Assembly (NCBI GenBank): GCA_903824665.1
Contig: CAIJXT010000021.1
Span: 1-64,000 of the forward strand
Source of the DNA: an uncultured Bacteroidota bacterium
Lineage (GTDB): Bacteria > Bacteroidota > Bacteroidia > Chitinophagales > Chitinophagaceae
DNA length: 64,000 nt
Direction: 5' to 3'
Shown here: positions 57,165 to 64,000 of the stretch, piece after piece
Numbering within the stretch: position 1 is the stretch's first letter
How the letters are laid out: each line of letters starts with the position of its first letter
Notes under the pieces: generated by a model
The model's database searches: none
Seen by the model: the letters and a program-made list of their open reading frames with translations, nothing else
What the model was told of the DNA's origin: nothing
Translations under genes and position numbers: made by a program

Positions 57165-57998
57165 TCACCAACGTTTGCCAAATTGAAACGCCAGAAAGAG
57201 GTCAACAAAGTAAGGCTTGGCTTCCTGATTGACCATAATGGGTACAGCCGAAGCATAATATTCAACGTTGACACCGGTTTCGATTCCCACAACACTTTTG
57301 CGGTTTGCAGAAAAATCGAAGTGCAGCATGGATTTAAAATGCCCGCCTGGTATCATTTTTATTTCACCCAATCCTTTTCCGAAACCAGCACCGCCGATAA
57401 TCAATTGCTGACTCAGGAATTGCGCCTGTGTTGCGTCGGAATATTTTATTGCGTTGGGGTCGCTTCTGGTGTTGAGATAGTAGGGTTTCTGCATGCCCAA
57501 TGAGCCACCGAGCACATTTGACCAATGAATGGAAACAGAACCCGGATCAGGTTTGCCGGCGATCATTTTACGAAAGCCATAGCCCAACTTCAATCCATAA
57601 AAATTATTGATCTTACCATAAACATAGCTTCCCGAGTTGCCGGAGGCATTTTCATCGGCAACGGTTTTTTCCTGCCGTGGTGCTTTCTTTTCTGTAAATT
57701 CTACCTGCCAGAACCTGACATTGTAAAACATATCTGCCTGTCTGGCATTGCGTGCTTTCACACTGCCCAGATCCATATATGCCGCCCACCCGTTGGTAAG
57801 TAACCGGTAACCGAAACTGATTTCGTTTTTGATCGGTTTAGGACCTTTCGGTGCTATTCTCACAGGCGCATTAACCACCAGTTTTTTTGCCTTTTTTGCG
57901 GTGTCAGTTGCACCATATATTGCGTCTTGCGCATAGGCATGCTGTGCCATGACACAGCACGAAAACAGTGCGACAAAAGATCTGACAAGGTTCGACAT
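57165..57998 (-). CDS. Outer-membrane beta-barrel-like protein upstream of lipA
   Basis: 277 aa. Signal peptide ([23 protein letters not shown]) then a basic stretch and beta-rich sequence: [39 protein letters not shown], and a last strand [16 protein letters not shown] ending in Trp, the outer-membrane insertion-like signature. No family recognised beyond a general barrel. It precedes lipA by 22 bp on the same strand and may be co-transcribed, though no functional link is evident. Confidence 0.78.
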   Translation of the reverse strand: MSNLVRSFVALFSCCVMAQHAYAQDAIYGATDTAKKAKKLVVNAPVRIAPKGPKPIKNEISFGYRLLTNGWAAYMDLGSVKARNARQADMFYNVRFWQVEFTEKKAPRQEKTVADENASGNSGSYVYGKINNFYGLKLGYGFRKMIAGKPDPGSVSIHWSNVLGGSLGMQKPYYLNTRSDPNAIKYSDATQAQFLSQQLIIGGAGFGKGLGEIKMIPGGHFKSMLHFDFSANRKSVVGIETGVNVEYYASAVPIMVNQEAKPYFVDLFLAFQFGKRW

Positions 57999-58092
57999 AG
58001 AATATGATACTAAATTACTGTTTGTTTATCATTCAAAAAAATAATCTTTTTGCCGCAACTACATCATTTGTAAATTTAACAAAAAATACACC

Positions 58093-58503
58093 ATGACAGC
58101 ACACGTAACCTATACAGGCGATCTAAGAACAAAATCCATACACATCAAATCCGGATCTGTTATCGAGACGGATGCCCCGGTTGATAATCAGGGCAAGGGC
58201 GAGCGATTTTCTCCAACAGATCTGGTGGTCGTGGCGCTGGCAACCTGTATGGTAACAACGCTGGGCATAGCGGCGCCCGTGCACGATCTGGATGTAGACG
58301 GCGCTGAATGTGAAGTAACTAAGATCATGACCTCTAACCCGCGTAAGATCGGAGAGATTGTTGTTGCTGTACGTTTCCCACACAGCAAACCATTTTCAGA
58401 AAAACAGCGAAGCAAAATTGTACACATCTGCAACACCTGTCCGGTGTTTGAGAGCCTGCATCCTGACTGTAAAAAGACGCTCAGCTTTGAATGGCCGAAA
58501 TAA
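58093..58503 (+). CDS. OsmC-family peroxiredoxin-like protein
   Basis: 136 aa. OsmC fold with the two reactive cysteines, Cys52 in VALATCMVT and Cys117 in CNTCPVF; a further Cys114 precedes the second. Family members reduce organic hydroperoxides using these thiols in the cytosol. Divergent from the 57165-57998 gene with 94 bp between starts. A near-match TAAATTTA lies about 20 bp before the start codon. The gene is not obviously part of the downstream uptake locus. Confidence 0.92.
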   Translation: MTAHVTYTGDLRTKSIHIKSGSVIETDAPVDNQGKGERFSPTDLVVVALATCMVTTLGIAAPVHDLDVDGAECEVTKIMTSNPRKIGEIVVAVRFPHSKPFSEKQRSKIVHICNTCPVFESLHPDCKKTLSFEWPK

Positions 58504-58907
58504 GCTTGATTTTTTGTTTTACGTTCTGACTCGAAACATCCGGCTTGTACCCTTTGCGGGAGCTGTTATACTTTAATGTTTTGTGGGTGTATTCCTCAGG
58601 ATACTCATCGCCCATTTATTATACCTGTGCCCAATAGTTTCTATTTTTTGCCAAATGATCGTTAAACTATTTTTGTTTTCAGCTATCGTTATTTTTTGCA
58701 GCAGCCGGGGATTGACTGGCAAACACATTGCTACAACCACGCAATTTATCCAATCATCAAAACTTACTTTTTTGTTTTCCCGATTCCGTCAATTCTTTTC
58801 CCGATTCTTAAAGGAAAGGAAAATGGCGAAGGCTACATTTGCATCATAATTCTTGCTCCCACCAAAGCCGCTAGCGCGGCGTTAGTATTTACCGATTGAA
58901 TAACGTA

Positions 58908-58928
58908 CAATACAGTATGCATCTGTGC
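58908..58928 (+). promoter_or_regulatory. Shared 21-bp element, copy 1 (upstream of HmuY-like gene)
   Basis: CAATACAGTATGCATCTGTGC; 19 of 21 bases match copy 2 at 62187-62207 upstream of the TonB receptor gene. The matching segment contains CAGTATG and GTGC blocks, and a TGAAAGC follows both copies within 15 bp. It lies about 200 bp before the start codon. It may be a common operator or promoter element. Confidence 0.5.
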
Positions 58929-59046
58929 TGACGAGCGCATTTGAAAGCTATTCGTTTCCAATTTTTGGCCGGAAGGCTATAAGGAACTGGTGTGCCACTC
59001 CGTAACTGTATGCTGCAAAGCTACAGCCGGGAGCAAGAAGGTTGTG

Positions 59047-59076
59047 GCCTGCAAACAGCAGGCGGGGTGTGCCGCC
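59047..59076 (+). promoter_or_regulatory. Two mutually exclusive leader hairpins
   Basis: Hairpin A pairs 59047-59052 with 59058-59063 (GCCTGC/GCAGGC, 5-nt loop). Hairpin B pairs 59061-59065 with 59072-59076 (GGCGG/CCGCC, 6-nt loop). They share bases 59061-59063, so only one can form. They end about 55 bp before the start codon at 59131. This is compatible with an RNA switch or attenuator; no known riboswitch class is assigned. Confidence 0.4.
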
Positions 59077-59130
59077 GGTAAATTTAAGAGACAAAAGGTG
59101 CTATTTAAAACCAACACACAAACCAACAAA

Positions 59131-60393
59131 ATGAACAAAGTAAAAGGAACACTAATCATGGGCATTCTTGCCCTTACGGCCGCCAGCGCAGGTGCGCAGG
59201 TTGTGGCCGATACGGTATCAACAGGCCCCTCGTACGCCAATCAGGTATGGTACAGTCTCTCTGCCGACGAGCAGGGAAACGCTGCAAAGAACAACTGGGA
59301 TCTGGCATTTGCAGCAGCAGGAGTCGGATCAGGTATCATGATCAATTCTATCATTGGAACTATGCTTTGGAACTATCCCAATGGCGATGTAACAGCTTGG
59401 GCAACATTGGATACGGCAGGCCTCAGTACCTGGACACCGCGCTGGAACGCTGATACATCGTGGGCGAAGGGTGCTATGGGGCGGTATGCCGACCCTACTA
59501 ATCCAAACGATCTGGATTGGGGTGTTTATAATATGACCACACATATGGTAACCGGAGATTCACTATACATAATAAAACTTTCCGACGGCAGTTATAAAAA
59601 GCTGTGGATCGAAAACCTGAGCAGTGGCACATACAATTTTAAGTATGCCAATCTGGATGGCAGCAGCCTGCAGACAGCAAATCTGGTAAAGGCAACCTAC
59701 GCGGGTAAGAATTTTGGGTATTATTCTCTGCAGCACAATACAGCATTGGATCGTGAACCACCTGCTTCAAACTGGGATCTATTGTTCACGCAGTACACCA
59801 CGTTTATCCCGTCTCCCTACACTGTAACAGGGGTGCTTGCTAATAATGGAACAGAAGTAGCAAGGTGTGGAGGGCTTGCAGATAAGGCGACTTTTGCTGC
59901 CTATTCATCTGCTTCGTTCTCCACTTCCATTAATACCATCGGGTATAACTGGAAGGTATTCAATGGGGCAGGTTACAACATACAGGACTCATTGGTGTAT
60001 TTTGTGAAGCCCGCTAACGGCGACATATGGAAGGTGATATTTACCGGATTTTCAGGTGGGTCAACAGGTGGATTCATGTTCACCAAAGAGAAGCTTTTTA
60101 CCAATACGAGTTGGGTAGCTGGTGCAACGGTAAAAAAGGCGAGTTTGGCACTGTACCCGAATCCGGCATACGGAGGTACTATACATCTTGTTTACAGCAT
60201 ACCGGAAGTGGTGCCTGGCGCGACCATCATAATCAGTGATATGACCGGTAGGGTAGTGCTGCGCGAACGGGCAGAAGAGCGCAAAGGACTGCACCAATTT
60301 CTGGTGCCCGCAACGCAATTGCTGCCGGGTACCTACCTGGTGACGCTGAGTGCTGCCTCTTACAGTATAAGTCAAAAACTTACCATTCAATAA
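59131..60393 (+). CDS. T9SS-sorted HmuY-like protein, candidate hemophore
   Basis: 420 aa. Start chosen at 59131 (MNKVKGTLIMGILALTAASAGA, a signal peptide); an upstream frame of 47 codons is Cys/Lys-rich and not signal-like. Two NWDL-type motifs (NNWDLAFAAAG near residue 55 and SNWDLLFTQY near 213) resemble the conserved WDIAF segment of HmuY-type heme-binding proteins. The C-terminus (about 338-420; YPNPAYGGTIHL...LLPGTYLVTL) is a T9SS type A sorting domain, so it should be carried to the surface. HmuY-like identity is an inference from these motifs and from the downstream chelatase-like and receptor genes. Confidence 0.7.
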   Translation: MNKVKGTLIMGILALTAASAGAQVVADTVSTGPSYANQVWYSLSADEQGNAAKNNWDLAFAAAGVGSGIMINSIIGTMLWNYPNGDVTAWATLDTAGLSTWTPRWNADTSWAKGAMGRYADPTNPNDLDWGVYNMTTHMVTGDSLYIIKLSDGSYKKLWIENLSSGTYNFKYANLDGSSLQTANLVKATYAGKNFGYYSLQHNTALDREPPASNWDLLFTQYTTFIPSPYTVTGVLANNGTEVARCGGLADKATFAAYSSASFSTSINTIGYNWKVFNGAGYNIQDSLVYFVKPANGDIWKVIFTGFSGGSTGGFMFTKEKLFTNTSWVAGATVKKASLALYPNPAYGGTIHLVYSIPEVVPGATIIISDMTGRVVLRERAEERKGLHQFLVPATQLLPGTYLVTLSAASYSISQKLTIQ

Positions 60394-60419
60394 CTATTTA
60401 TCAAAATTCTATAATTATT

Positions 60420-60445
60420 CTGCTGTGCCATTTATGGTGCAGCAG
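60420..60445 (+). other. Hairpin between the HmuY-like and chelatase-like genes
   Basis: CTGCTGTGCC and GGTGCAGCAG form a 10-bp stem with two G-U pairs and a 6-nt loop. No U-tract follows, so it is more likely an mRNA-stabilising or partial-termination structure than a full terminator. It lies 18 bp before the next start codon. Confidence 0.5.
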
Positions 60446-60462
60446 GCTATAAAAGTCAACTA

Positions 60463-61425
60463 ATGAAGAGTATTAAAGCAACTATCACGGCTATATTGCT
60501 GATGATAGCAGGAACAGGTGTCGTAGTGATGACAGCCTGTAATGAAAACGACACACCCGAAAACAAATCGACGGCCGGTGTAGCCAGGAAAACAGGTCTG
60601 TTATTGGTGAATCACGGATCGCGGTCAGAGACCTGGCGCAATGCCCTTCTGGATCTGGAAAAGCGTGTTACCGATACAATATTGGGCGCTGACAAAATCA
60701 GTGGAATTAAGACGGCATTTATGGAGTACACAGAACCATCGGTGGCCACAAGGCTGAAAGAGTTTGATAAAGAGGGCTATACTGATGTTATCATCGTACC
60801 TGTATTTCTTACGGTAAGCACACATTCGTTTGATGATATCCCAACAATAGTGGGTTTGAAAGAGGACCCCAAATCTATGGCGACATTAAAGATCGAAAAG
60901 ATAGAACGCTATGCGCCCACAGCACGAGTACATATTACACCCCTGCTGGATTTTGCAGACGTGCTGCAAAAAAATATATTGAGACGAACAGCGTCTCTCT
61001 CAAAAATGGGCGCTGATGAATCATTGATACTCATTGCTTATGGCGACCATGTTTATCAAAAAGAATGGACTGACCTATTGAATAAAGTTGGAAGCTATGT
61101 GCAGCAAAACACGGGGATACACACCCTCGCATATGGCTGGTGCGGGCACGTAGCGGGCTACAATCCCGACTCAACAACTGTGGCAATAAAGCGTGGACTG
61201 GCAGACTCTAAAAGGGCAATTGTAGTACCTGTGCTGGTAGCACATGACGAAATGTTTCAGGTAAAAATCATTGGGGATGGTATTGCGAAAGTACCCGATT
61301 CAAAAGAACGTGTGACCTATGTTGCTGATGCTATATTGCCCGATGAAAATGTGCAAAACTGGGTGGTGGATGTGGCAGGTAAGTATGCCGATAAAATACA
61401 ACGGGAAGGAGTATTAAACAGGTGA
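60463..61425 (+). CDS. CbiX/sirohydrochlorin-chelatase-like lipoprotein
   Basis: 320 aa. A lipoprotein signal places the lipid at Cys26 (VVVMTACNEND), so the domain sits outside the cytosol. The CbiX motif pair is intact: LLLVNHGSR (His51) and FLTVSTHSFDDIP (His121), the metal and tetrapyrrole ligands in this family. A second half (about 185-300) with AYGDHVYQ, YGWCGHVAG and VLVAHDEMF suggests a two-lobed chelatase fold. Cytosolic CbiX inserts cobalt or nickel into sirohydrochlorin; a periplasmic CbiK chelatase with a heme-transport link is known in Desulfovibrio. Here it lies between a HmuY-like protein and a PepSY protein. It may act on heme or another tetrapyrrole; the direction of reaction is unknown. 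Confidence 0.8.
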   Translation: MKSIKATITAILLMIAGTGVVVMTACNENDTPENKSTAGVARKTGLLLVNHGSRSETWRNALLDLEKRVTDTILGADKISGIKTAFMEYTEPSVATRLKEFDKEGYTDVIIVPVFLTVSTHSFDDIPTIVGLKEDPKSMATLKIEKIERYAPTARVHITPLLDFADVLQKNILRRTASLSKMGADESLILIAYGDHVYQKEWTDLLNKVGSYVQQNTGIHTLAYGWCGHVAGYNPDSTTVAIKRGLADSKRAIVVPVLVAHDEMFQVKIIGDGIAKVPDSKERVTYVADAILPDENVQNWVVDVAGKYADKIQREGVLNR

Positions 61426-61426
61426 A

Positions 61427-61999
61427 ATGGCGATAAAGAAATATACGAAGCTTAGAAAGCTGAACATAGCAACGCATAGAGACCTGGGTTACTTTTTTTC
61501 AACGCTTATTGTGGTGTATTGCCTTTCAGGTTTGGCATTGAATCATATTGATGACTGGAACCCCGATTTTGTGATCGGTAGAAAGGAAGTTTTCATTCGC
61601 CCGAACATGTATGCTGATAGACTTGACAAAGCGATGATTGACAGCCTTGGCAAAATGGTTGGGGAGACACAATACAAGGTGTATGATGTGCCTTCAAAGG
61701 GGCAGGTAAAAATATACTACAATAACGCTTCGTTCCATGTGAATTTCGATACGCACAAAGGATTGTATGAGCATGTATCGCGCAGGCCGGTTTTCTATGC
61801 TTCTAACCTGCTGCACCGCAATAGTGTAGCAGGGTGGAGATGGTTTGCAGATGTTTTTGCGGCGATGCTGATTGTCCTCAATTTAACCGGACTGTTTATA
61901 TTGAAGGGCAGGCAGGGAATTACAGGCAGGGGAAAGTGGCTGATTGCAGCGGGATTGCTACCACCGGTGATATTTTTTATTATTCAAGAATTGGTATAA
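61427..61999 (+). CDS. PepSY-associated membrane protein
   Basis: 190 aa. TM1 about 21-40, a roughly 100-residue extracytoplasmic PepSY-like region, TM2 about 141-158 and TM3 about 168-187. The pattern KLNIATHRDLGYFFSTLIVVYCLSGLALNH and later LLHRNSVAGWRWFADVFAAML match PepSY-associated TM proteins, which often lie near iron and heme uptake receptors in Bacteroidota; some relatives are ferric reductase-like. Starts 1 bp after the chelatase stop, so the two are almost certainly co-translated. Conserved His residues (His17, His35, His129) could bind heme, but this is inferred. Confidence 0.82.
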   Translation: MAIKKYTKLRKLNIATHRDLGYFFSTLIVVYCLSGLALNHIDDWNPDFVIGRKEVFIRPNMYADRLDKAMIDSLGKMVGETQYKVYDVPSKGQVKIYYNNASFHVNFDTHKGLYEHVSRRPVFYASNLLHRNSVAGWRWFADVFAAMLIVLNLTGLFILKGRQGITGRGKWLIAAGLLPPVIFFIIQELV

Positions 62000-62173
62000 A
62001 TCAAAAAACTTATCTGGGTGATTTGCAAGTTTAAGACACTCAAAAGCGGTAGCAGCGGGTATGTAATACAATGTGTTGTAAGCAATCAGATATAGGTGGT
62101 TTTTGCCACGCCGCGTTATCAATCAAATATGTACAGTATTCCGAATTCTAGAATCAGTTAAAGCTGGCCAGCC

Positions 62174-62194
62174 ATCAATACAGCATCAATACAG
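62174..62194 (+). repeat. Direct repeat ATCAATACAG, two copies
   Basis: Two exact 10-bp copies (62174-62183 and 62185-62194) separated by one base, overlapping the start of the shared element. Tandem sites of this size are typical of regulator binding. Confidence 0.5.
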
Positions 62195-62207
62195 TATGTA
62201 TCAGTGC
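62187..62207 (+). promoter_or_regulatory. Shared 21-bp element, copy 2 (upstream of TonB receptor gene)
   Basis: CAATACAGTATGTATCAGTGC; it differs from copy 1 at 58908-58928 in two positions. It lies 138 bp before the receptor start codon. Confidence 0.5.
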
Positions 62208-62345
62208 ACCGGAATGAAAGCCGTACAAAATCAATGCTGGCGCAGCACGTGACACTTGTGGTAACTATTCAGGAGTTATTTCTTTTTCTATGGCTGTTAT
62301 CTGCCGGACACAACAAGCTTACTTACAACAAACTTTTCGTTTTTC

Positions 62346-64000
62346 ATGAAAACTAAACTTGGTATTTGCAGGCTGATAGTTTTGTTTATTCTACTGTGCT
62401 ATGCCAGCACAACAGAGGCGCAGCATATTCGCCTGTTAACGCCCGACAGTCTGCCTGCCGCATCGGTGTGTGTTGTACTGAGCGCCAATCATACGGGCAA
62501 CGCTGATCTTGTTTTGGTGTCTGATGCAGATGGAAAGGTACTGCTGCCGGAAGCGGGGTACCCGTTTCAATTGCGGGTAGGTGGTATGTACTTTGAGGAG
62601 ATGCAGATGGTACTATCCAAGCCGGAATTTTATACCATTTTGCTTGCAGTCAAAGAGCTTATCATGCGTGATGTGGTGGTGTCCGGGCAATACGCTCCCG
62701 TGTCAACCGATAAAGCGGTACATCGTATTGAGGTCATAGACCGTAAAAAGATAGATGCAATGGCGGCACAGACCCTGCGCGATGTAATGACCAATCAGCT
62801 GGAGGTCAGGATTTCGAATGATGCTATTTTCGGCACTTCTATGGGAATGCAGGGCAGTCAGGCCTATGGTGCCGATCCGAAAATATTGATTGATGGTGTA
62901 CCCGTAACAGGCAAGCAAAACGGGGCAGTTGATCTGTCGCAGATCAATCTTGCCAATGTAGAACGCATTGAGATCATTAAGGGACCCATGTCAGTATCCT
63001 ATGGTACAGATGCCATAGCCGGAACAGTGAACCTGATAACGAAAAGAAAGATCAAACGTTCTGCAGAGGTCGGGGCCAGCACATACTTTGAATCAATTGG
63101 AACTTATAATCTCAACTTTACGGCGGGGGTACGAAACAAGCACCATGCGTTTGTGTTTGACGGTTTCCGAAATTTCTTTGCCGGTTGGCAACCAGACCTG
63201 GCTGCTGCTTTTTTGGATTTCAGCAAACGTCCGGCTGACTCGTTCAGAGTAACGCTATGGAAGCCACGAGCGCAATACCAGGGATGTGCTCAGTATTCGC
63301 TAACAACGGGAAAGACAAGCTACAGCTACAAGGGTGCCTATTTTTATGAATTGATTACCAGCCGGGGTAGACCGCTTGAACCATACAACGAAATGGCATT
63401 CGACAATTATTTTCATACATGGCGAAAAGACAATGCCCTGTTCATAAACAGCGACCTTGGCAAAGACAGCCACTTAACTTTTCTGGCAGCATTTAATGCT
63501 TACAAGCGAGTGAAACAGGAATCTGTAAATGACCTGACGACATTGAGCGAGACATTTACCGATGCTGCGCAGGATACTTCAAAGTACAGTGAGGTAAATA
63601 GCCGGGCAGCATACACAACCAACCGGGCCGGTGCAAGTCTGAATTTCGAGGTTGGTTATGATGCTAATATTCAGTACGCAAACAGCACACAAATCAAAGA
63701 CCGTGAGCAGCATATGGGCAACTATGCTGTCCATGGAAGCCTGGAGTTTAAACCTTTAGATCGGCTAACGATACGACCGGGTCTGAGGTATGGGTACAAT
63801 ACTCGGTATGTTGCGCCGTTGGTGCCGTCGGCAAATCTGCTTTTTTGTGCGTGGAAGAACTGGAAGCTCAGAACGTCCTTTGCTAGAGGTTTCAGGCAAC
63901 CGGGCTTGAAGGAACTGTACTTTGACTTTGTTGACGTTAATCACAACATACAGGGAAATTCATCATTGAAATCCGAATTTTCGAATAATTACTCACTGTC
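62346..64000 (+). CDS. TonB-dependent receptor, C-terminus beyond window edge
   Basis: At least 551 residues; no stop before the window edge. Signal peptide (about 1-26, ending EAQ). A short carboxypeptidase-like or beta domain (about 27-105) precedes the plug (about 106-235), with ILIDGVPVTGKQNGAVDLSQI and VERIEIIKGPMSVSYGTDAIAGTVNLITK, the classic plug motifs. The barrel follows. A segment near residue 517 reads FRQPGLKELYFDF, and later HNIQGNSSLKSEFS, resembling the FRAP and NPNL boxes of heme receptors such as HmuR, though with Gln for Ala and Ser for Asn. The substrate is probably heme or a related iron or cobalt tetrapyrrole. Confidence 0.9.
   Translation, partial: MKTKLGICRLIVLFILLCYASTTEAQHIRLLTPDSLPAASVCVVLSANHTGNADLVLVSDADGKVLLPEAGYPFQLRVGGMYFEEMQMVLSKPEFYTILLAVKELIMRDVVVSGQYAPVSTDKAVHRIEVIDRKKIDAMAAQTLRDVMTNQLEVRISNDAIFGTSMGMQGSQAYGADPKILIDGVPVTGKQNGAVDLSQINLANVERIEIIKGPMSVSYGTDAIAGTVNLITKRKIKRSAEVGASTYFESIGTYNLNFTAGVRNKHHAFVFDGFRNFFAGWQPDLAAAFLDFSKRPADSFRVTLWKPRAQYQGCAQYSLTTGKTSYSYKGAYFYELITSRGRPLEPYNEMAFDNYFHTWRKDNALFINSDLGKDSHLTFLAAFNAYKRVKQESVNDLTTLSETFTDAAQDTSKYSEVNSRAAYTTNRAGASLNFEVGYDANIQYANSTQIKDREQHMGNYAVHGSLEFKPLDRLTIRPGLRYGYNTRYVAPLVPSANLLFCAWKNWKLRTSFARGFRQPGLKELYFDFVDVNHNIQGNSSLKSEFSNNYSL

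Larger units (their letters stand above)
58504..59130. other. 627-bp leader and intergenic region before the heme-type locus
   Basis: No convincing gene. An 88-codon frame at 58583-58849 and a 67-codon frame at 58696-58899 are short, hydrophobic and without family features. A small perfect hairpin (58867-58880) lacks a U-tract. The shared 21-bp element (58908-58928) and two overlapping hairpins (59047-59076) lie in the downstream half. This half is probably the regulated leader of the HmuY-like gene. Confidence 0.6.
62000..62345. other. 346-bp leader of the TonB receptor gene
   Basis: It contains no gene. It holds the repeated ATCAATACAG segments (62174-62194), copy 2 of the shared 21-bp element (62187-62207), and AT-rich sequence up to the start codon. 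A separate promoter for the receptor gene is likely given its length. Confidence 0.6.

Noticed and set aside
58583-58899. Short hydrophobic open frames, one beginning with a signal-like or lipobox-like segment
   Set aside because: Under 90 codons, no recognisable domain after the hydrophobic start, overlapping frames of equal quality. A decayed envelope-protein gene is possible but cannot be supported.
58981-59060. Cobalamin riboswitch upstream of the HmuY-like gene
   Set aside because: Some core words look similar, but about ten bases of the conserved core and the normal spacing are missing. A covariance-model search would be decisive; kept only as a note in the hairpin finding.

Overview
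The window is a 64 kb stretch of a Bacteroidota chromosome, most likely from the Chitinophagaceae or a close sister group. The evidence is: several proteins ending in a type IX secretion (T9SS, Por) C-terminal sorting domain, a GldE homologue beside ssb and mutY, a GWxTD-domain protein, DUF6600, DUF6452 and DUF6048 family proteins, a eukaryote-like NADP isocitrate dehydrogenase, a two-subunit type transketolase, few Shine-Dalgarno sequences, and repeated matches to the Bacteroidota -7 promoter element TAnnTTTG. No rRNA, tRNA, CRISPR array, transposase or phage gene was seen. Genes are densely packed and switch strand often.

Region 1 (1-28 kb) is dominated by three very large secreted Ig-repeat proteins on the minus strand (1-3569, cut by the window edge; 15011-17872; 18468-27185, 2905 aa). 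They are built from bacterial Ig-like (Big_2 type) repeats. One carries a six-bladed NHL propeller; the giant carries one SBBP and two FG-GAP/VCBS propellers of seven blades each. The nine-repeat tails and sorting domains of the last two match repeat by repeat, which points to block duplication. Between them lie ordinary genes: an M14 carboxypeptidase, tex, a CHASE3-like histidine kinase, a GWxTD protein, a prolyl oligopeptidase, a transaldolase-like aldolase and a GyrI-like protein.

Region 2 (28-47 kb) is housekeeping: lipoproteins, peptide deformylase, a hydrolase, the mutY-ssb-gldE cluster (gldD not seen), two polytopic membrane proteins, katG with an OxyR-like half site, an orphan transketolase N-terminal subunit, icd, a DUF4406 protein, a VOC protein, sucD, and a DUF6600 protein with a Gln/Arg-rich repetitive tail.

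Region 3 (47-58.5 kb) holds the divergent pair dnaB and pheT. The 403-bp space between them contains a helically phased row of DnaA-box-like nonamers. After pheT comes a translationally overlapping run (coiled-coil protein, DUF6452, DUF6048), then a PAS histidine kinase, a DUF985 cupin, lipA with an upstream outer-membrane-like protein, and an OsmC protein.

Region 4 (58.5-64 kb) is the most interesting: a probable heme or tetrapyrrole acquisition locus. It holds a T9SS-sorted HmuY-like protein, a lipoprotein with an intact CbiX-type chelatase motif, a PepSY-type membrane protein and a TonB-dependent receptor that runs off the right edge. The leaders of the first gene and of the receptor share a 21-bp near-identical element, and the first leader can form two mutually exclusive hairpins.
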